A stretch of 55,015 nt of DNA from positions 1 to 55,015 of the forward strand of contig PALM01000007.1 of NCBI GenBank assembly GCA_002706365.1. Direction: 5' to 3'. Position 1 is the first letter of the stretch. The number at the start of each line of letters is the position of its first letter. Under the pieces are notes generated by a model that saw only the letters and a list, made by a program, of their open reading frames with translations, was not told where the DNA came from and did no database searches. This DNA is from Flavobacteriales bacterium. GTDB taxonomy: Bacteria > Bacteroidota > Bacteroidia > Flavobacteriales_E > Vicingaceae. Of the stretch, positions 15,939 through 26,512 are shown in pieces. The translations under genes and the position numbers were made by a program.

Positions 15939-18054
15939 GGTGAAGAAAGATATCGCCTGGAGAGTATACCTTACCTACTTCGCAGTTTGTCTGTTCGGTT
16001 TGGCCATTATCGTGAAAGCCGCCACCATTCAACTCATCGAGGGACCTGAGCTTAGAGAGAAAGTGCAGAGCTATACCCTCAAGGAAAAGAATATTGAAGC
16101 AGTGAGAGGTAATATCTATGCTACCGATGGCAGTTTGCTTGCCACCTCAGTGCCGATCTACGAAGTGCGCTTCGATCCAAATTCAGATGCCATTACTGAT
16201 GAGATCTTCTATGATGAAGTGGATTCACTGGCTTTTAAATTGAGTGAGCTTTTTCAGGATAAGCCAATGGTAGCTTACCGTCGCTCTTTGGTGAATGCCA
16301 GAAAAGAAGGTCAGCGATATCATCTGATCAAACGCAAGGTGAAATACACCGAGCTCAAAGCCTTAAAGACATTCCCAATCTTCAGAAGAGGAAAATACAA
16401 AGGAGGCCTTATCTATATACAACAAAACAAACGCCAGCGCCCATTCAAGGTGCTTGCCGCCAGAACCATTGGCTATGAAAGAGAAGGTGTAAGTCCTGTT
16501 GGACTAGAAGGTGCCTATAGTGAAGTGCTAAAGGGAGTTGATGGAAAAAGAATGATGCAAAAGATCTCTGGCGGAGTATGGATGCCAGTGGGAGACGATA
16601 ATGAGATCGAACCAGAAGATGGTAGAGATATCTACACCACCATTGATGTAAACCTTCAAGATGTTGCGGAATCTGCCTTGCTCAAGCAATTGCAAACGCA
16701 TAAAGCCGATCACGGCTGTGTGGTGCTTATGGAGGTAAAGACCGGCGCCATCAAGGCTATCGCAAACCTCAAGCGCAATCAAGACGGAAGCTATTACGAG
16801 GGCTATAATTACGCAATTGGCGAGAGCACTGAGCCTGGCTCTACTTTCAAATTAGCTGCCTTGATCACGGCACTTGAAGATGGCTTTGTAGATATGGAAG
16901 ATATGGTCGACTGTGGAGATGGTAGCAAGCAATACTACGATCGCACCATGTTCGATTCCAATCATGAAGATGGTGGTTGGGGAAAGATCACCGTGCAGCG
17001 AATCTTTGAGGTTTCTTCAAACATTGGAATGGCAGAGATCATTCAGAGGTCTTATGCCCAGGAGCCTCAAAAGTTCATCGATGGACTAGATGAAATGGGA
17101 TTGAGAAAACCTTTGGGTATCGAGATCGCCGGAGAGGGCAAACCTTATATCAAGAATACAAGCGACGATAGTTGGTCTGGAATTTCACTTGCCTGGATGG
17201 CTCACGGTTATGAGGTGAAACAAACTCCTCTTCAGATCCTCACTTTCTACAATGCCGTCGCCAATAACGGTCGTATGGTGAAGCCAAAATTCGTGGAGCG
17301 CATCACCAAGGGAAGAAAAACAGTTGAGGAAATTGAAACTGAAGTTTTGGTTGAGGAAGTCTGCTCTCAGAAAACTATCGATAAAGTAAAACTCGCCCTA
17401 GAAGGTGTGGTGGAGAATGGTACGGCCTCTAACCTCAGAAACGCAGATTATAAGATTGCCGGAAAAACAGGAACAGCTCAGATCGCAAACAGGAATTACG
17501 GTTATTCCTACCAGTCGAGAGTGAGTCACCAGGCTTCATTTGTCGGCTATTTCCCGGCTGATGATCCCCAGTATTCCTGCATAGTGGTGGTGAATGCTCC
17601 TTCACAGAATGTGTATTACGGTAACCTGGTTGCCGGTCCGATATTCAAGGAAGTGGCCGATAAGGTCTATGCCAACAGCCTAGAGATGCACGACCCACTT
17701 CAAAAGCAAGAGAATTATCTGGCATCTTCTCCAATACCATATTCCAAGCACGGAAATAAATACAGCATAGAAAAGATCTTCTCAGAATTGAATATCCCGG
17801 TCAAGTCAAAGGCTGCTGATGCCGACTGGATCGTAACTCAAACAGGAGATAGCTCGGTGACTATCGCTCCTAGAGAAGTGCAAGATAAACTAGTTCCCAA
17901 TGTAGTGGGAATGGGATTGAGAGATGCGGTGTATCTGCTGGAAAATCAAGGACTACAAGTAGCGGTTGAAGGCCGTGGAATGGTAAAAACACAATCGATA
18001 ATGCCCGGTAGAGTGGCGAAAAGAGGAATGAAGATAAAGCTCGAGCTATCGTAA
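15931..18054 (+). CDS. ftsI: Septal peptidoglycan transpeptidase FtsI (PBP3) with C-terminal PASTA domain
   Basis: A 707-residue class B penicillin-binding protein. A membrane anchor at about 12-32 is followed by the pedestal (NIYATDGSLLATSVPIYEVRFDP) and the transpeptidase domain with STFK (Ser304 nucleophile), SSN (362-364) and KTGT (512-515). A PASTA domain occupies about 650-706 (LVPNVVGMGLRDAVYLLENQGLQV), typical of Bacteroidota FtsI. It cross-links septal wall together with FtsW. Its last base is shared with the murE start (TAATG overlap). Confidence 0.96.
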   Translation: MNEVKKDIAWRVYLTYFAVCLFGLAIIVKAATIQLIEGPELREKVQSYTLKEKNIEAVRGNIYATDGSLLATSVPIYEVRFDPNSDAITDEIFYDEVDSLAFKLSELFQDKPMVAYRRSLVNARKEGQRYHLIKRKVKYTELKALKTFPIFRRGKYKGGLIYIQQNKRQRPFKVLAARTIGYEREGVSPVGLEGAYSEVLKGVDGKRMMQKISGGVWMPVGDDNEIEPEDGRDIYTTIDVNLQDVAESALLKQLQTHKADHGCVVLMEVKTGAIKAIANLKRNQDGSYYEGYNYAIGESTEPGSTFKLAALITALEDGFVDMEDMVDCGDGSKQYYDRTMFDSNHEDGGWGKITVQRIFEVSSNIGMAEIIQRSYAQEPQKFIDGLDEMGLRKPLGIEIAGEGKPYIKNTSDDSWSGISLAWMAHGYEVKQTPLQILTFYNAVANNGRMVKPKFVERITKGRKTVEEIETEVLVEEVCSQKTIDKVKLALEGVVENGTASNLRNADYKIAGKTGTAQIANRNYGYSYQSRVSHQASFVGYFPADDPQYSCIVVVNAPSQNVYYGNLVAGPIFKEVADKVYANSLEMHDPLQKQENYLASSPIPYSKHGNKYSIEKIFSELNIPVKSKAADADWIVTQTGDSSVTIAPREVQDKLVPNVVGMGLRDAVYLLENQGLQVAVEGRGMVKTQSIMPGRVAKRGMKIKLELS

Positions 18055-19529
18055 TGAATATACTGAAGAACATACTATACGGATTGCCTTTGCAGAATGT
18101 GGTGGGAATAACTGATCGTCCAGTTAGGGCTTTGCAGTTCGACTCCAGAAAGGTTGAGGATGGGGATTGTTATGTGGCGCAAAGAGGAACGCAAGTAGAT
18201 GGTCACGATTTCATCGCGCAAGCTATAGAAAAAGGGGCCAAGACAATTGTTTGTGAAGAAATACCTGAATTGGATCCTGCTGATGTGACCTATGTGCAGG
18301 TTGCGGATTCATCTGAGGCTCTTGGTCAAATGGCTCATAATTTCTATGGTTCGCTATCTGATCACATCAAGCTAATCGGGGTAACCGGAACCAATGGAAA
18401 GACTACTACAGTAAGCCTTCTCTACGATCTATTTACCTCATTGGGCAAGCGCTCTGGTTTGATCTCAACAGTATTGAATAGAGTGGGCGACAATATTATT
18501 CCGGCCACACATACTACTCCGGATGCGGTGCAGATCAATAAGCTTTTGGCACAGATGGTAGAGTCTGATTGTGAATACTGCTTTATGGAAGTGAGTTCAC
18601 ATGCAGTAGTGCAGCATAGAATTGCAGGACTGAATTTCTCAGGTGGAGTATTCAGTAATATCACTCCAGAACATCTCGATTTCCACAAGACATTCAAAGA
18701 ATACATAGAGGCGAAGCAGGCATTCTTCACTGCTTTGAGTCCGCGTGCATGGGCGCTATCAAATAGAGATGATAAGAATGGTGAAGTGATGCTTCAGAAT
18801 TCTAAAGCAAGCAAGCATTATTACGCATTGAAGAAGCCGGCCGACTTCAAATGCAAGATCATTGAGAGCAGTTTTGATGGCTTGCAGCTAAAGCTAGATG
18901 AACAAGAGGTGTGGAGTCCGCTTGTAGGCAGATTCAACGCCTACAATCTCACTGCAATTTACGGTGTGGCTATGCTCTTAGAGCAGGATAAGCTAGAGGT
19001 GCTCACCGCACTCTCTCAGTTGAAGTCGGTTGCAGGCAGATTCCAATTCATCGCTGTGGGCAAGGTTTCGGGCATTGTTGACTATGCGCACACTCCGGAT
19101 GCTTTGGAAAATGTGTTGAAGACCATCAAAGAAATTAGAGGAGGCAATGAGCAAGTGATCACTGTAGTGGGATGCGGTGGCGACAGGGATCGCAGCAAGC
19201 GTCCGATCATGGCAGAAATAGCCTGCAACTACTCAGATAGAGTGGTGCTTACCTCAGACAATCCAAGAACAGAAGATCCGGATGCCATTATCGCTGAGAT
19301 GATGAAAGGAGTTGATAAGGTGTCGCAGAAAAAAGTGATCTCCATTAGCAATCGCAGGGAGGCCATTCGAACTGCCAGCTCATTGGCAGAGGCGGGAGAT
19401 ATAGTGTTGGTGGCCGGAAAGGGGCATGAGACCTATCAGGAGATCCACGGAGAGCGCAATCACTTCGATGATAGAGAAGAATTATCTGAATCATTAAACA
19501 TCTTCCACAGTCAAGAAAACCTAAACTGA
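18054..19529 (+). CDS. murE: UDP-MurNAc-L-Ala-D-Glu:diamino acid ligase MurE
   Basis: A 491-residue Mur ligase adding the third stem-peptide residue. The N-terminal domain has [19 protein letters not shown], the P-loop is [11 protein letters not shown] and [12 protein letters not shown] follows. The C-terminal domain contains [13 protein letters not shown] and DNPRTEDP. The DNPR motif marks enzymes that add meso-diaminopimelate rather than lysine, so mDAP-type peptidoglycan is predicted. The gene overlaps ftsI by one base and is followed by mraY after one base. Confidence 0.96.
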   Translation: MNILKNILYGLPLQNVVGITDRPVRALQFDSRKVEDGDCYVAQRGTQVDGHDFIAQAIEKGAKTIVCEEIPELDPADVTYVQVADSSEALGQMAHNFYGSLSDHIKLIGVTGTNGKTTTVSLLYDLFTSLGKRSGLISTVLNRVGDNIIPATHTTPDAVQINKLLAQMVESDCEYCFMEVSSHAVVQHRIAGLNFSGGVFSNITPEHLDFHKTFKEYIEAKQAFFTALSPRAWALSNRDDKNGEVMLQNSKASKHYYALKKPADFKCKIIESSFDGLQLKLDEQEVWSPLVGRFNAYNLTAIYGVAMLLEQDKLEVLTALSQLKSVAGRFQFIAVGKVSGIVDYAHTPDALENVLKTIKEIRGGNEQVITVVGCGGDRDRSKRPIMAEIACNYSDRVVLTSDNPRTEDPDAIIAEMMKGVDKVSQKKVISISNRREAIRTASSLAEAGDIVLVAGKGHETYQEIHGERNHFDDREELSESLNIFHSQENLN

Positions 19530-19530
19530 T

Positions 19531-20763
19531 ATGCTCTACTATCTATTTGAATATCTGAATGAACTTGATTTCCCGGGAGCGGGTGTATTCCAATACATCA
19601 CCTTCCGAACTGCGGCATCGGTAATCGTTTCCCTTTTGATCTCTATGGTCTTTGGTAAGCGAATCATCAACCTACTGCATCGCAAGCAAGTGGGAGAAAC
19701 GGTGAGGGATCTTGGTCTAGACGGACAAAAATCCAAGCAGGGCACTCCTACCATGGGTGGATTGATCATTCTGGCTTCTATTCTTATTCCAACCCTGCTA
19801 TTTGCCCGACTAGATAATATCTACATCATCTTAATGCTATTGTCTACGGTGATGCTTGGCGCGATTGGCTTTATCGATGATTACATCAAAGTCTTCAAAA
19901 AGAACAAAGAAGGCTTGGCCGGAAAGTTCAAGATCATCGGACAGGTTGTGGTGGGCTTAATGGTAGGTGCCATTCTATTCTTCCACGACGATATCGTGGT
20001 AATGCATAAGGTTGAGGTTGAATTTCAGCAGACCGATGTAGCAGCTGCGGCTGAGGTCTCTGAAACAGTTTGGCAAGAGAGTAAGGATGTGGTGACCACC
20101 ATTCCTTTTGTGAAGCACAATGAGTTCGACTATGCCTGGTTGATCGAATGGTGTTGCGATAACGCCATGGATTGGATCTGGTTGATCTTTATCCCCATCG
20201 TGATCTTCGTGGTCACGGCGGTCTCCAATGGGGCCAATATGACGGATGGATTGGACGGTTTGGCCACGGGGACTTCAGCCATCATTGGAGTTACATTGGC
20301 AGTTTTCGCCTATGTAAGTGGTAACACCATTTTCGCCGATTATCTGGATATCATGTACATCCCTGATTCCGGTGAACTCACTGTCTTTATCGGAGCATTC
20401 ATAGGAGCCTGTGTGGGATTCCTTTGGTACAACTCTTATCCGGCTCAGGTATTTATGGGTGATACCGGTAGTTTGGCCCTTGGCGGGATTATCGCGGTAT
20501 TCTCATTGGCCATTCGCAAAGAATTATTGATCCCTGTATTCTGCGGTGTATTCCTCATCGAGAATTTATCGGTGATGATGCAGGTGGCTTATTTCAAATA
20601 CACCAAGAAAAAATACGGAGAGGGTCGTCGCATCTTCCTGATGTCGCCCCTTCACCATCACTATCAGAAAAAAGGCATGCATGAATCCAAGATCGTAGCG
20701 CGATTCTGGATCGTGGGTGTAATGCTAGCCATATTATCAATTGTAACCCTCAAGCTTCGATGA
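19531..20763 (+). CDS. mraY: Phospho-MurNAc-pentapeptide transferase MraY
   Basis: A 410-residue polytopic membrane enzyme making lipid I from UDP-MurNAc-pentapeptide and undecaprenyl phosphate. Motifs are [24 protein letters not shown] (Asp pair), NMTDGLDG (236-243) and the cytoplasmic HHH loop in [12 protein letters not shown]. It is longer than E. coli MraY (360) because of an extra stretch of about 50 residues around 150-200 ([18 protein letters not shown]...), which I recall as usual for Bacteroidota. It overlaps murD by 4 bases. Confidence 0.96.
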   Translation: MLYYLFEYLNELDFPGAGVFQYITFRTAASVIVSLLISMVFGKRIINLLHRKQVGETVRDLGLDGQKSKQGTPTMGGLIILASILIPTLLFARLDNIYIILMLLSTVMLGAIGFIDDYIKVFKKNKEGLAGKFKIIGQVVVGLMVGAILFFHDDIVVMHKVEVEFQQTDVAAAAEVSETVWQESKDVVTTIPFVKHNEFDYAWLIEWCCDNAMDWIWLIFIPIVIFVVTAVSNGANMTDGLDGLATGTSAIIGVTLAVFAYVSGNTIFADYLDIMYIPDSGELTVFIGAFIGACVGFLWYNSYPAQVFMGDTGSLALGGIIAVFSLAIRKELLIPVFCGVFLIENLSVMMQVAYFKYTKKKYGEGRRIFLMSPLHHHYQKKGMHESKIVARFWIVGVMLAILSIVTLKLR

Positions 20764-22097
20764 AGACCAAAGTCGGCATATTAGGCGGAGGCGAAAGCGG
20801 AGTAGGGGCAGCCCTGCTAGCGCAGCGGGAGGGTTATGAGATCTTCCTATCTGATGCAGGAAAGCTGAAAGAGAAATTCCGTTTGGAATTGGATGCAGCC
20901 GGATTGCAATATGAAGAAGGTGGTCATGAGAAGATCATCGACTTCAATCCAGCTATCCTGGTGAAGAGTCCGGGTATTCCTTCGGAAGCTGAGGTAGTTC
21001 AAAAGTTGATCGCCGGTGGAGCGGAATTGATTTCTGAGATCGAGTTTGCCTATAGACACACAAAGGCTTATTTAATCGGGATAACCGGAAGTAACGGCAA
21101 AACAACCACAGCGCATTTACTCTATCACATGCTTCAAAAGGCCGGCTTGAATGTGGGCTTGGCGGGCAATGTGGGTAAGAGTTTTGCGCGACAGCTTACA
21201 GAAAAGGAGCACGACTATTACGTAATTGAGATCAGCTCATTCCAATTGGATGATGTAGCTCAAATGAAATTGCCGATCTCCATCCTGCTCAACATCACCC
21301 CAGACCACTTAGACAGATATCAATACAGCTTAGAGCTCTATGCAGATGCCAAGCTGAAGATTGCAAAAAATACAACTGAGGAAGATTACTTCATCTACAA
21401 TGCCGACGATCCGGTGATCGCCGAGGGCATGGAAAGAAATCCGATTCAGGCTAAAAAGATCCCCTTTTCCCAAAAGCAAAAGCTGGAGGAAGGGGCATAT
21501 AACAGTTCAGAAGAACTAATCATTAATCATAAAAACCAATCATTCATTATGTCAATACATGATTTAGCCTTACAAGGCAAGCACAATTTGTATAATTCCA
21601 TGGCAGCCGGAATCGCAACGAGAATTCTGGATCTGCGCAAGGAAGTAATTAGAGAGAGTCTTTCCGACTTTCAAAATGTAGAACATCGTTTAGAGACTGT
21701 AGCCTCTGTGCACGGTATCGAATTCATCAACGATTCAAAAGCCACCAATGTGAATTCCACTTGGTATGCGCTGGAGAGCTTAAGTCGTCCGGTAGTTTGG
21801 ATCGTAGGTGGAGTTGATAAGGGTAACGACTATTCTGAGTTGATGCCATTGGTAGAAGAAAAGGTAAAAGCCATCATCTGCCTGGGTAAGGACAATAAGA
21901 AGATCATCGATGCATTCAAAGAAAAGATCCAGATCATAGAAGAAAGCACATCTGCAGAAGACGCAGTGCGCAAAGCATATGAGATTGGAGCAAAAGGAGA
22001 TGTGGTATTGCTTTCACCTGCATGTGCAAGTTTTGATCTTTTTGAGAATTACGAGGATAGAGGACACCAATTCAAGAAAGCGGTAAAGGCACTTTAA
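20760..22097 (+). CDS. murD: UDP-MurNAc-L-alanine:D-glutamate ligase MurD
   Basis: A 445-residue Mur ligase adding D-Glu. It shows an N-terminal Rossmann-like start ([18 protein letters not shown]), KSPGIPS, the P-loop [35 protein letters not shown] and, in the C-terminal domain, [23 protein letters not shown] and [21 protein letters not shown]. All motifs are intact. It overlaps mraY by 4 bases and its last base is the first base of ftsW. Confidence 0.96.
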   Translation: MKTKVGILGGGESGVGAALLAQREGYEIFLSDAGKLKEKFRLELDAAGLQYEEGGHEKIIDFNPAILVKSPGIPSEAEVVQKLIAGGAELISEIEFAYRHTKAYLIGITGSNGKTTTAHLLYHMLQKAGLNVGLAGNVGKSFARQLTEKEHDYYVIEISSFQLDDVAQMKLPISILLNITPDHLDRYQYSLELYADAKLKIAKNTTEEDYFIYNADDPVIAEGMERNPIQAKKIPFSQKQKLEEGAYNSSEELIINHKNQSFIMSIHDLALQGKHNLYNSMAAGIATRILDLRKEVIRESLSDFQNVEHRLETVASVHGIEFINDSKATNVNSTWYALESLSRPVVWIVGGVDKGNDYSELMPLVEEKVKAIICLGKDNKKIIDAFKEKIQIIEESTSAEDAVRKAYEIGAKGDVVLLSPACASFDLFENYEDRGHQFKKAVKAL

Positions 22098-23251
22098 TGC
22101 AATATATACTCAAGTATATCAAGGGAGATCGGGTGATCTGGGGGGTTTCTACCCTTCTGGCCATCTTTTCCATTTTAGTGGTTTATAGCTCCATTGTAAC
22201 TCTGGCATATAAATATCAGGGAGGAAATACTGAATTCTACTTATTGAAGCACAGCATTATCCTTTTGATTGGTTTTGGACTAATGTACTTTGCTCATAAG
22301 CTGAACTATCGATATTACTCCCGCATGTCGCAGTTGGCGCTCTTCCTTGCCGTGCCCTTGCTCTTGCTCACTCTGCTAACCGGTGCAAGCATTAACGATG
22401 CTAGTCGCTGGCTGGTAATACCGGTGATCAACCAAACCTTCCAAACATCGGATTTGGCCAAATTGGCCTTGATCATGTTCTTGGCGAGGATGTTATCGAA
22501 GCGACAAGATCACATCAAGGACTTCAATGGAGCCTTTGTGCCGATTATGATTCCGGTGCTCTTGGTTTGCGCTTTGATCTTGCCGGCTAACTTTTCCACT
22601 GCAGCCATGCTTTTTGTGACATGCTTGGTATTGATGTTTATTGGAAGGATCAATTTGGCCTATATCATTTCACTGGTCTCTATAGGAGTGGTGGGACTGG
22701 CAATCTTCATTGCCATTGTGATGAATTCCAATGTAGATTCTCGAGTGGGAACCTGGAAGGCCAGGATAGAGAATTTCATGGATGGAGGCTCACAGGTGAA
22801 TTATCAAGCAGAGCAATCCAAGATTGCAATAGCAACAGGTGGAGTGGTAGGAAAGGGTCCTGGAAGGTCTACCCAAAGGAATTTCTTACCTCAGGCCTAT
22901 TCAGATTTCATTTTTGCCACGGTAATAGAAGAATATGGAATGATAGGGGGCATTTTTATCGTGCTATTGTATTTGATACTGTTTTACCGTGGGATACTTA
23001 TTGCGCGGAATGCTCCAAGGACATTTGGCTCACTGCTGGCAGTGGGCCTCAGCTTCAGTCTGGTTTTTCAAGCCCTCATAAATATGGCGGTTGCAGTGAA
23101 TCTATTCCCCGTTACCGGTCAGCCATTACCCATGGTAAGTATGGGTGGTACATCCATCTGGTTTACCTGTTTGGCCATAGGTATTATTCTATCTGTGAGT
23201 CGCCACAATGAGGAAGAAGAAACAACTCAAAACAAATTCAGCAATGGCTAG
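22097..23251 (+). CDS. ftsW: Lipid II polymerase FtsW (SEDS family)
   Basis: A 384-residue polytopic SEDS protein, the glycosyltransferase partner of FtsI, with about ten membrane segments. Conserved parts are GASINDASRWLVIP, FQTSDLAKLALIMFLA, GPGRSTQRNFLPQAYSDFIFATVIEEYG (with the essential Asp region after the large loop), NMAVAVNLFPVTGQPLPMVSMGGTS. It overlaps murG by 8 bases when murG is started at 23244. Confidence 0.95.
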   Translation: MQYILKYIKGDRVIWGVSTLLAIFSILVVYSSIVTLAYKYQGGNTEFYLLKHSIILLIGFGLMYFAHKLNYRYYSRMSQLALFLAVPLLLLTLLTGASINDASRWLVIPVINQTFQTSDLAKLALIMFLARMLSKRQDHIKDFNGAFVPIMIPVLLVCALILPANFSTAAMLFVTCLVLMFIGRINLAYIISLVSIGVVGLAIFIAIVMNSNVDSRVGTWKARIENFMDGGSQVNYQAEQSKIAIATGGVVGKGPGRSTQRNFLPQAYSDFIFATVIEEYGMIGGIFIVLLYLILFYRGILIARNAPRTFGSLLAVGLSFSLVFQALINMAVAVNLFPVTGQPLPMVSMGGTSIWFTCLAIGIILSVSRHNEEEETTQNKFSNG

Positions 23252-24344
23252 TATTCGAGTGATCATAAGTGGAGGTGGAACGGGCGGACATATATTCCCA
23301 GCCATCGCAATTGCCAATTCCATCAAAAGGAAACAGCCAGAAGCCGAGATACTTTTTGTAGGGGCAGAGGGGCGTATGGAAATGGAGAAAGTTCCTCAAG
23401 CCGGATATGAGATCATTGGTCTCCCTATTATGGGAATTCAACGCAGCTTCAGTTTTAAGAATCTGAAGTTCCCTTTCAAGCTCTTAAAGAGTATGAGAAA
23501 GGCAAAAAGGGTGATTAAAGACTTTAAACCGGATGTAGCCGTTGGAGTTGGAGGCTATGCTAGTGGTCCGCTACTCAGAGCCGCTTCAAAAGCCGGAGTA
23601 CCTACTATTATTCAGGAACAAAATTCCTATGCCGGTCTCACCAATAAGATTTTGGGAAAGAAGGCATCTAAGGTTTGTGTGGCCTATGAAGGGATGGAGA
23701 AATTCTTTCCGGCAGACAAAATCATTCTTACCGGTAATCCTGTGAGGTCTGAAGTCGTGAAGTTGGAAGGCAAAAAAGAAAGAGCCATTGAATTCTTTCA
23801 ATTGGATCCCTCCAAGAAAACCTTGCTTATCGTTGGTGGAAGCCTGGGAGCATGGAGTGTGAACGAAGGGGTGGCTGCAGCTTTGGATCAGTGGAAAGAA
23901 GATGACATCCAATTAGTATGGCAATGTGGTAAGACCTATTTGTCGAAAGCTGAAGAAGCGGCAAAAGGAAGAGATAATGTGAAGGTGCATGAATTCATCA
24001 ATAGAATGGACCTGGCTTATGCTGTGGCCGATTTGGTGGTGTCTAGAGCAGGAGCTTTAGCCGTTTCTGAATTGTGTCTGGTGAAGAAGCCCAGCATATT
24101 TGTGCCTTTGCCTTCGGCGGCGGAGGATCATCAAAATAAGAATGCGCAGGCACTTACTTCAAGGAATGCAGCCTTCTTGCTTCCAGATTCTGAGGTAAGA
24201 GAGAAATTAGGAGAAATGGTGAGCAGATTGATGAATTCTGAAGAGGAATTGGAGAAAGTAGTGGCCAATATCAAGCCATTGGGTTATGAAGATGCGGCAG
24301 ATATCATTGCCGATGAAGTAATAAAATTGAAGAGTCAAGACTAA
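23244..24344 (+). CDS. murG: Lipid II synthase MurG
   Basis: 366 residues from the ATG at 23244 (MASIRVIISGGGTGGH). A frame-open ATG at 23208 would add 12 lysine-rich residues (RKKKQLKTNSA) lying wholly inside ftsW; the shorter form places the glycine-rich nucleotide/lipid loop at the normal distance. MurG is a GT28 glycosyltransferase adding GlcNAc to lipid I. Motifs include GGGTGGHIFPA, GVGGYASGPLLRAA, IIQEQNSYAGLTNKIL, the G-loop VGGSLGAWSVNEGV and VVSRAGALAVSEL. It shares one base with murC. Confidence 0.95.
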   Translation: MASIRVIISGGGTGGHIFPAIAIANSIKRKQPEAEILFVGAEGRMEMEKVPQAGYEIIGLPIMGIQRSFSFKNLKFPFKLLKSMRKAKRVIKDFKPDVAVGVGGYASGPLLRAASKAGVPTIIQEQNSYAGLTNKILGKKASKVCVAYEGMEKFFPADKIILTGNPVRSEVVKLEGKKERAIEFFQLDPSKKTLLIVGGSLGAWSVNEGVAAALDQWKEDDIQLVWQCGKTYLSKAEEAAKGRDNVKVHEFINRMDLAYAVADLVVSRAGALAVSELCLVKKPSIFVPLPSAAEDHQNKNAQALTSRNAAFLLPDSEVREKLGEMVSRLMNSEEELEKVVANIKPLGYEDAADIIADEVIKLKSQD

Positions 24345-25720
24345 TGAATGCACAGCTTGAAAAATCACATGTGTATTTGATCGGTGTTGGAGGCATCGGA
24401 ATGAGTGCCCTTGCGCGTTTCTTCAACAAGCTTGGAAAGCAAGTGGGTGGTTATGATCGAGCTACTACAAAGCTTACCAAGCAATTGCAAACTGAGGGTA
24501 TTAAGCTCACAGACATTCAAGATGCGGATGCTATCCCACAGCCATTCAGAGATAAAGAGAATACGCTGGTGATCTTCACTCCGGCTATACCCAAATCTCA
24601 TCCGATAAGAGCCTATTTTGAAGAAGAAGGTTTTAGGCTTTACAAAAGAGCTGAAGTACTTGGTCTACTCTCCAAAGATCTTAAGACCATTGCAGTAAGT
24701 GGGACTCATGGCAAAACAACTACTTCTGCAATGATCAGCTATCTGCTTAAGTCGATCGGGATCAAGTTGAATGCTTTCTTAGGTGGAATCAGTGCAGATT
24801 TTAGCAGCAATTTGATCTTGGAAGAAGGAGCCGAACTAATGGTGACTGAAGCTGATGAATTCGATCGATCCTTTTTACAACTAGAACCGGATATTGCCAT
24901 CGTTACTTCATTGGATATCGATCATTTGGATATCTATGAAGATAGAGATGATATGCTGGATACTTACAGACAGTTTACCAGACAGCTTCGCAAGGACGGA
25001 AGTCTACTATGTAAAAGCACTATTGAGTCTGATCTTCAATTAGGTGCTGATATAGAGAGTTATAGTTATGGCTTGAATGATATTGAATCTGATTATGCCG
25101 CTGAGAATATTGGGGTGGTAAATGGTAATTATCAATTCGATCTGCGCATCAAGGACCGCAGAGTTAAAGGATTGACTTGCGGACTTCCGGGAATACATAA
25201 TGTAGAGAATGCAGTTGCGGCTCTGGCGGTATGTGATGTACTGGGATTGAATGTGGAAGATCTTAGAGAGGCTCTGTCGAGCTTCAGAGGGGTAATGCGC
25301 CGCTTTGATGTGCATATCAAAAGAGATGATTTTGTGTACATCGATGATTATGCGCATCATCCTAAAGAAATTGCTGTCTTGCTGCAATCTGTGAAAGAAC
25401 TTTATCCCGGAAAGAAGATCACCACCATCTTTCAGCCTCATCTGTATAGTCGCACCAAAGATTTGGGTAATGAGTTTGCCGAAGCCCTTTCAGAATCAGA
25501 TGATTTGATACTATTGGAGCTATATCCTGCAAGGGAAGAGCCAATAGAAGGCATAGATTCACGTTGGTTAAGTAGAAAAGTGAAGTTGAATAATGTACCC
25601 GTTTGTAAAAAGGAGCAATTGATGAACCTTCTCAAGGAAAGAGAAATCGAAGTGTTACTCACTGTTGGAGCGGGAGATATAGATACCCTTATTCCTCAAA
25701 TCAATGAATACTATTTATGA
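24344..25720 (+). CDS. murC: UDP-N-acetylmuramate:L-alanine ligase MurC
   Basis: A 458-residue Mur ligase adding the first stem-peptide residue. It has the N-terminal dinucleotide-like fold (VYLIGVGGIGMSALARFF), the P-loop VSGTHGKTTTSAMI, EADEFDRSFLQLEPDIAIVTSLDIDHLD, FRGVMRRFDVH, YIDDYAHHPKEI and IFQPHLYSRTKDL. All ligase motifs are intact. As in other Bacteroidota clusters, murB and ddl are not between murC and ftsQ. It overlaps ftsQ by 4 bases. Confidence 0.96.
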   Translation: MNAQLEKSHVYLIGVGGIGMSALARFFNKLGKQVGGYDRATTKLTKQLQTEGIKLTDIQDADAIPQPFRDKENTLVIFTPAIPKSHPIRAYFEEEGFRLYKRAEVLGLLSKDLKTIAVSGTHGKTTTSAMISYLLKSIGIKLNAFLGGISADFSSNLILEEGAELMVTEADEFDRSFLQLEPDIAIVTSLDIDHLDIYEDRDDMLDTYRQFTRQLRKDGSLLCKSTIESDLQLGADIESYSYGLNDIESDYAAENIGVVNGNYQFDLRIKDRRVKGLTCGLPGIHNVENAVAALAVCDVLGLNVEDLREALSSFRGVMRRFDVHIKRDDFVYIDDYAHHPKEIAVLLQSVKELYPGKKITTIFQPHLYSRTKDLGNEFAEALSESDDLILLELYPAREEPIEGIDSRWLSRKVKLNNVPVCKKEQLMNLLKEREIEVLLTVGAGDIDTLIPQINEYYL

Positions 25721-26511
25721 AGAAGTCATTGATACATAGCGTGATCTGGGGAGTGGTTCTTTTAGCTACTCTAATTGTGCTGGGCTTTGTTGAAAGTGTG
25801 CAGGATGATAAGGTATGCACTGCTATTCATATCAATATCGACCACAGTAGTGGAAACTTCTTTGTGGATGAAATAGAAGTGAATTCTATGGTATATCACG
25901 AGATGGATACGGTTGTTGGTCGTGCGATCTCTAGAATTGAAGCGGGGAATCTTGAGCACAAGCTCAATAATCATCCAAATATCTCCCGAGCGGAGGTTTA
26001 TAAGACCATTCAAGGTGAATTGGTGGTAGATGTGACTCAACGCACACCAATTGTGAGGATTTTTAATCAAGATGGAGATAGCTATTATTTGGATAGCACA
26101 GGGAAGGTGATGCCACCCTCAAAAAAATACACTTCAAGGGTATTTGTGGCGAATGGATTTATTAAGGATAAGTTCTTGGATGTGAATCAGTTGAATGCTT
26201 CCTCTCTAAGCGACTCTCTGGCTAGGATTAGCATGATCGACGACATTTTCAAATTTGCTGATTTTATCCGTCAGGACCCCTTTTGGAGCCTACAGATTGA
26301 ACAGCTTTATGTTAATAAAGATTCTGAGGTTGAATTGATACCAAGGGTTGGAAATCATAGAATTGTATTCGGAGATGCCACTGAACTCAAGGGAAAATTC
26401 AAGAAGCTGAAGATCTTTTATGAAAAAGGCCTGAGTAAGACAGGCTGGAACGAATACAGTGTCATTAACCTAAAATTTGCCGACCAGGTGGTCTGCACAA
26501 AAAGAATTTGA
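25717..26511 (+). CDS. ftsQ: Cell division protein FtsQ/DivIB
   Basis: 264 residues: short cytoplasmic tail, one membrane segment (about 6-24), then a POTRA-like region (FVDEIEVNSMVYHEMDTVVGRAISRIEAGNLEHKLNNHPNISRAEV) and a beta domain with VTQRTPIVRIF and YYLDSTGKVMPPS. The order POTRA then FtsQ/DivIB domain fits the family despite low sequence conservation; its position between murC and ftsA supports it. It links FtsL to the divisome from the periplasmic side. Confidence 0.9.
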   Translation: MKKSLIHSVIWGVVLLATLIVLGFVESVQDDKVCTAIHINIDHSSGNFFVDEIEVNSMVYHEMDTVVGRAISRIEAGNLEHKLNNHPNISRAEVYKTIQGELVVDVTQRTPIVRIFNQDGDSYYLDSTGKVMPPSKKYTSRVFVANGFIKDKFLDVNQLNASSLSDSLARISMIDDIFKFADFIRQDPFWSLQIEQLYVNKDSEVELIPRVGNHRIVFGDATELKGKFKKLKIFYEKGLSKTGWNEYSVINLKFADQVVCTKRI

Positions 26512-26512
26512 T

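Noticed and set aside
22621-23211. 196-residue frame inside ftsW
   Set aside because: Trp/Gly/Arg-rich out-of-frame translation of the real ftsW; no independent evidence.
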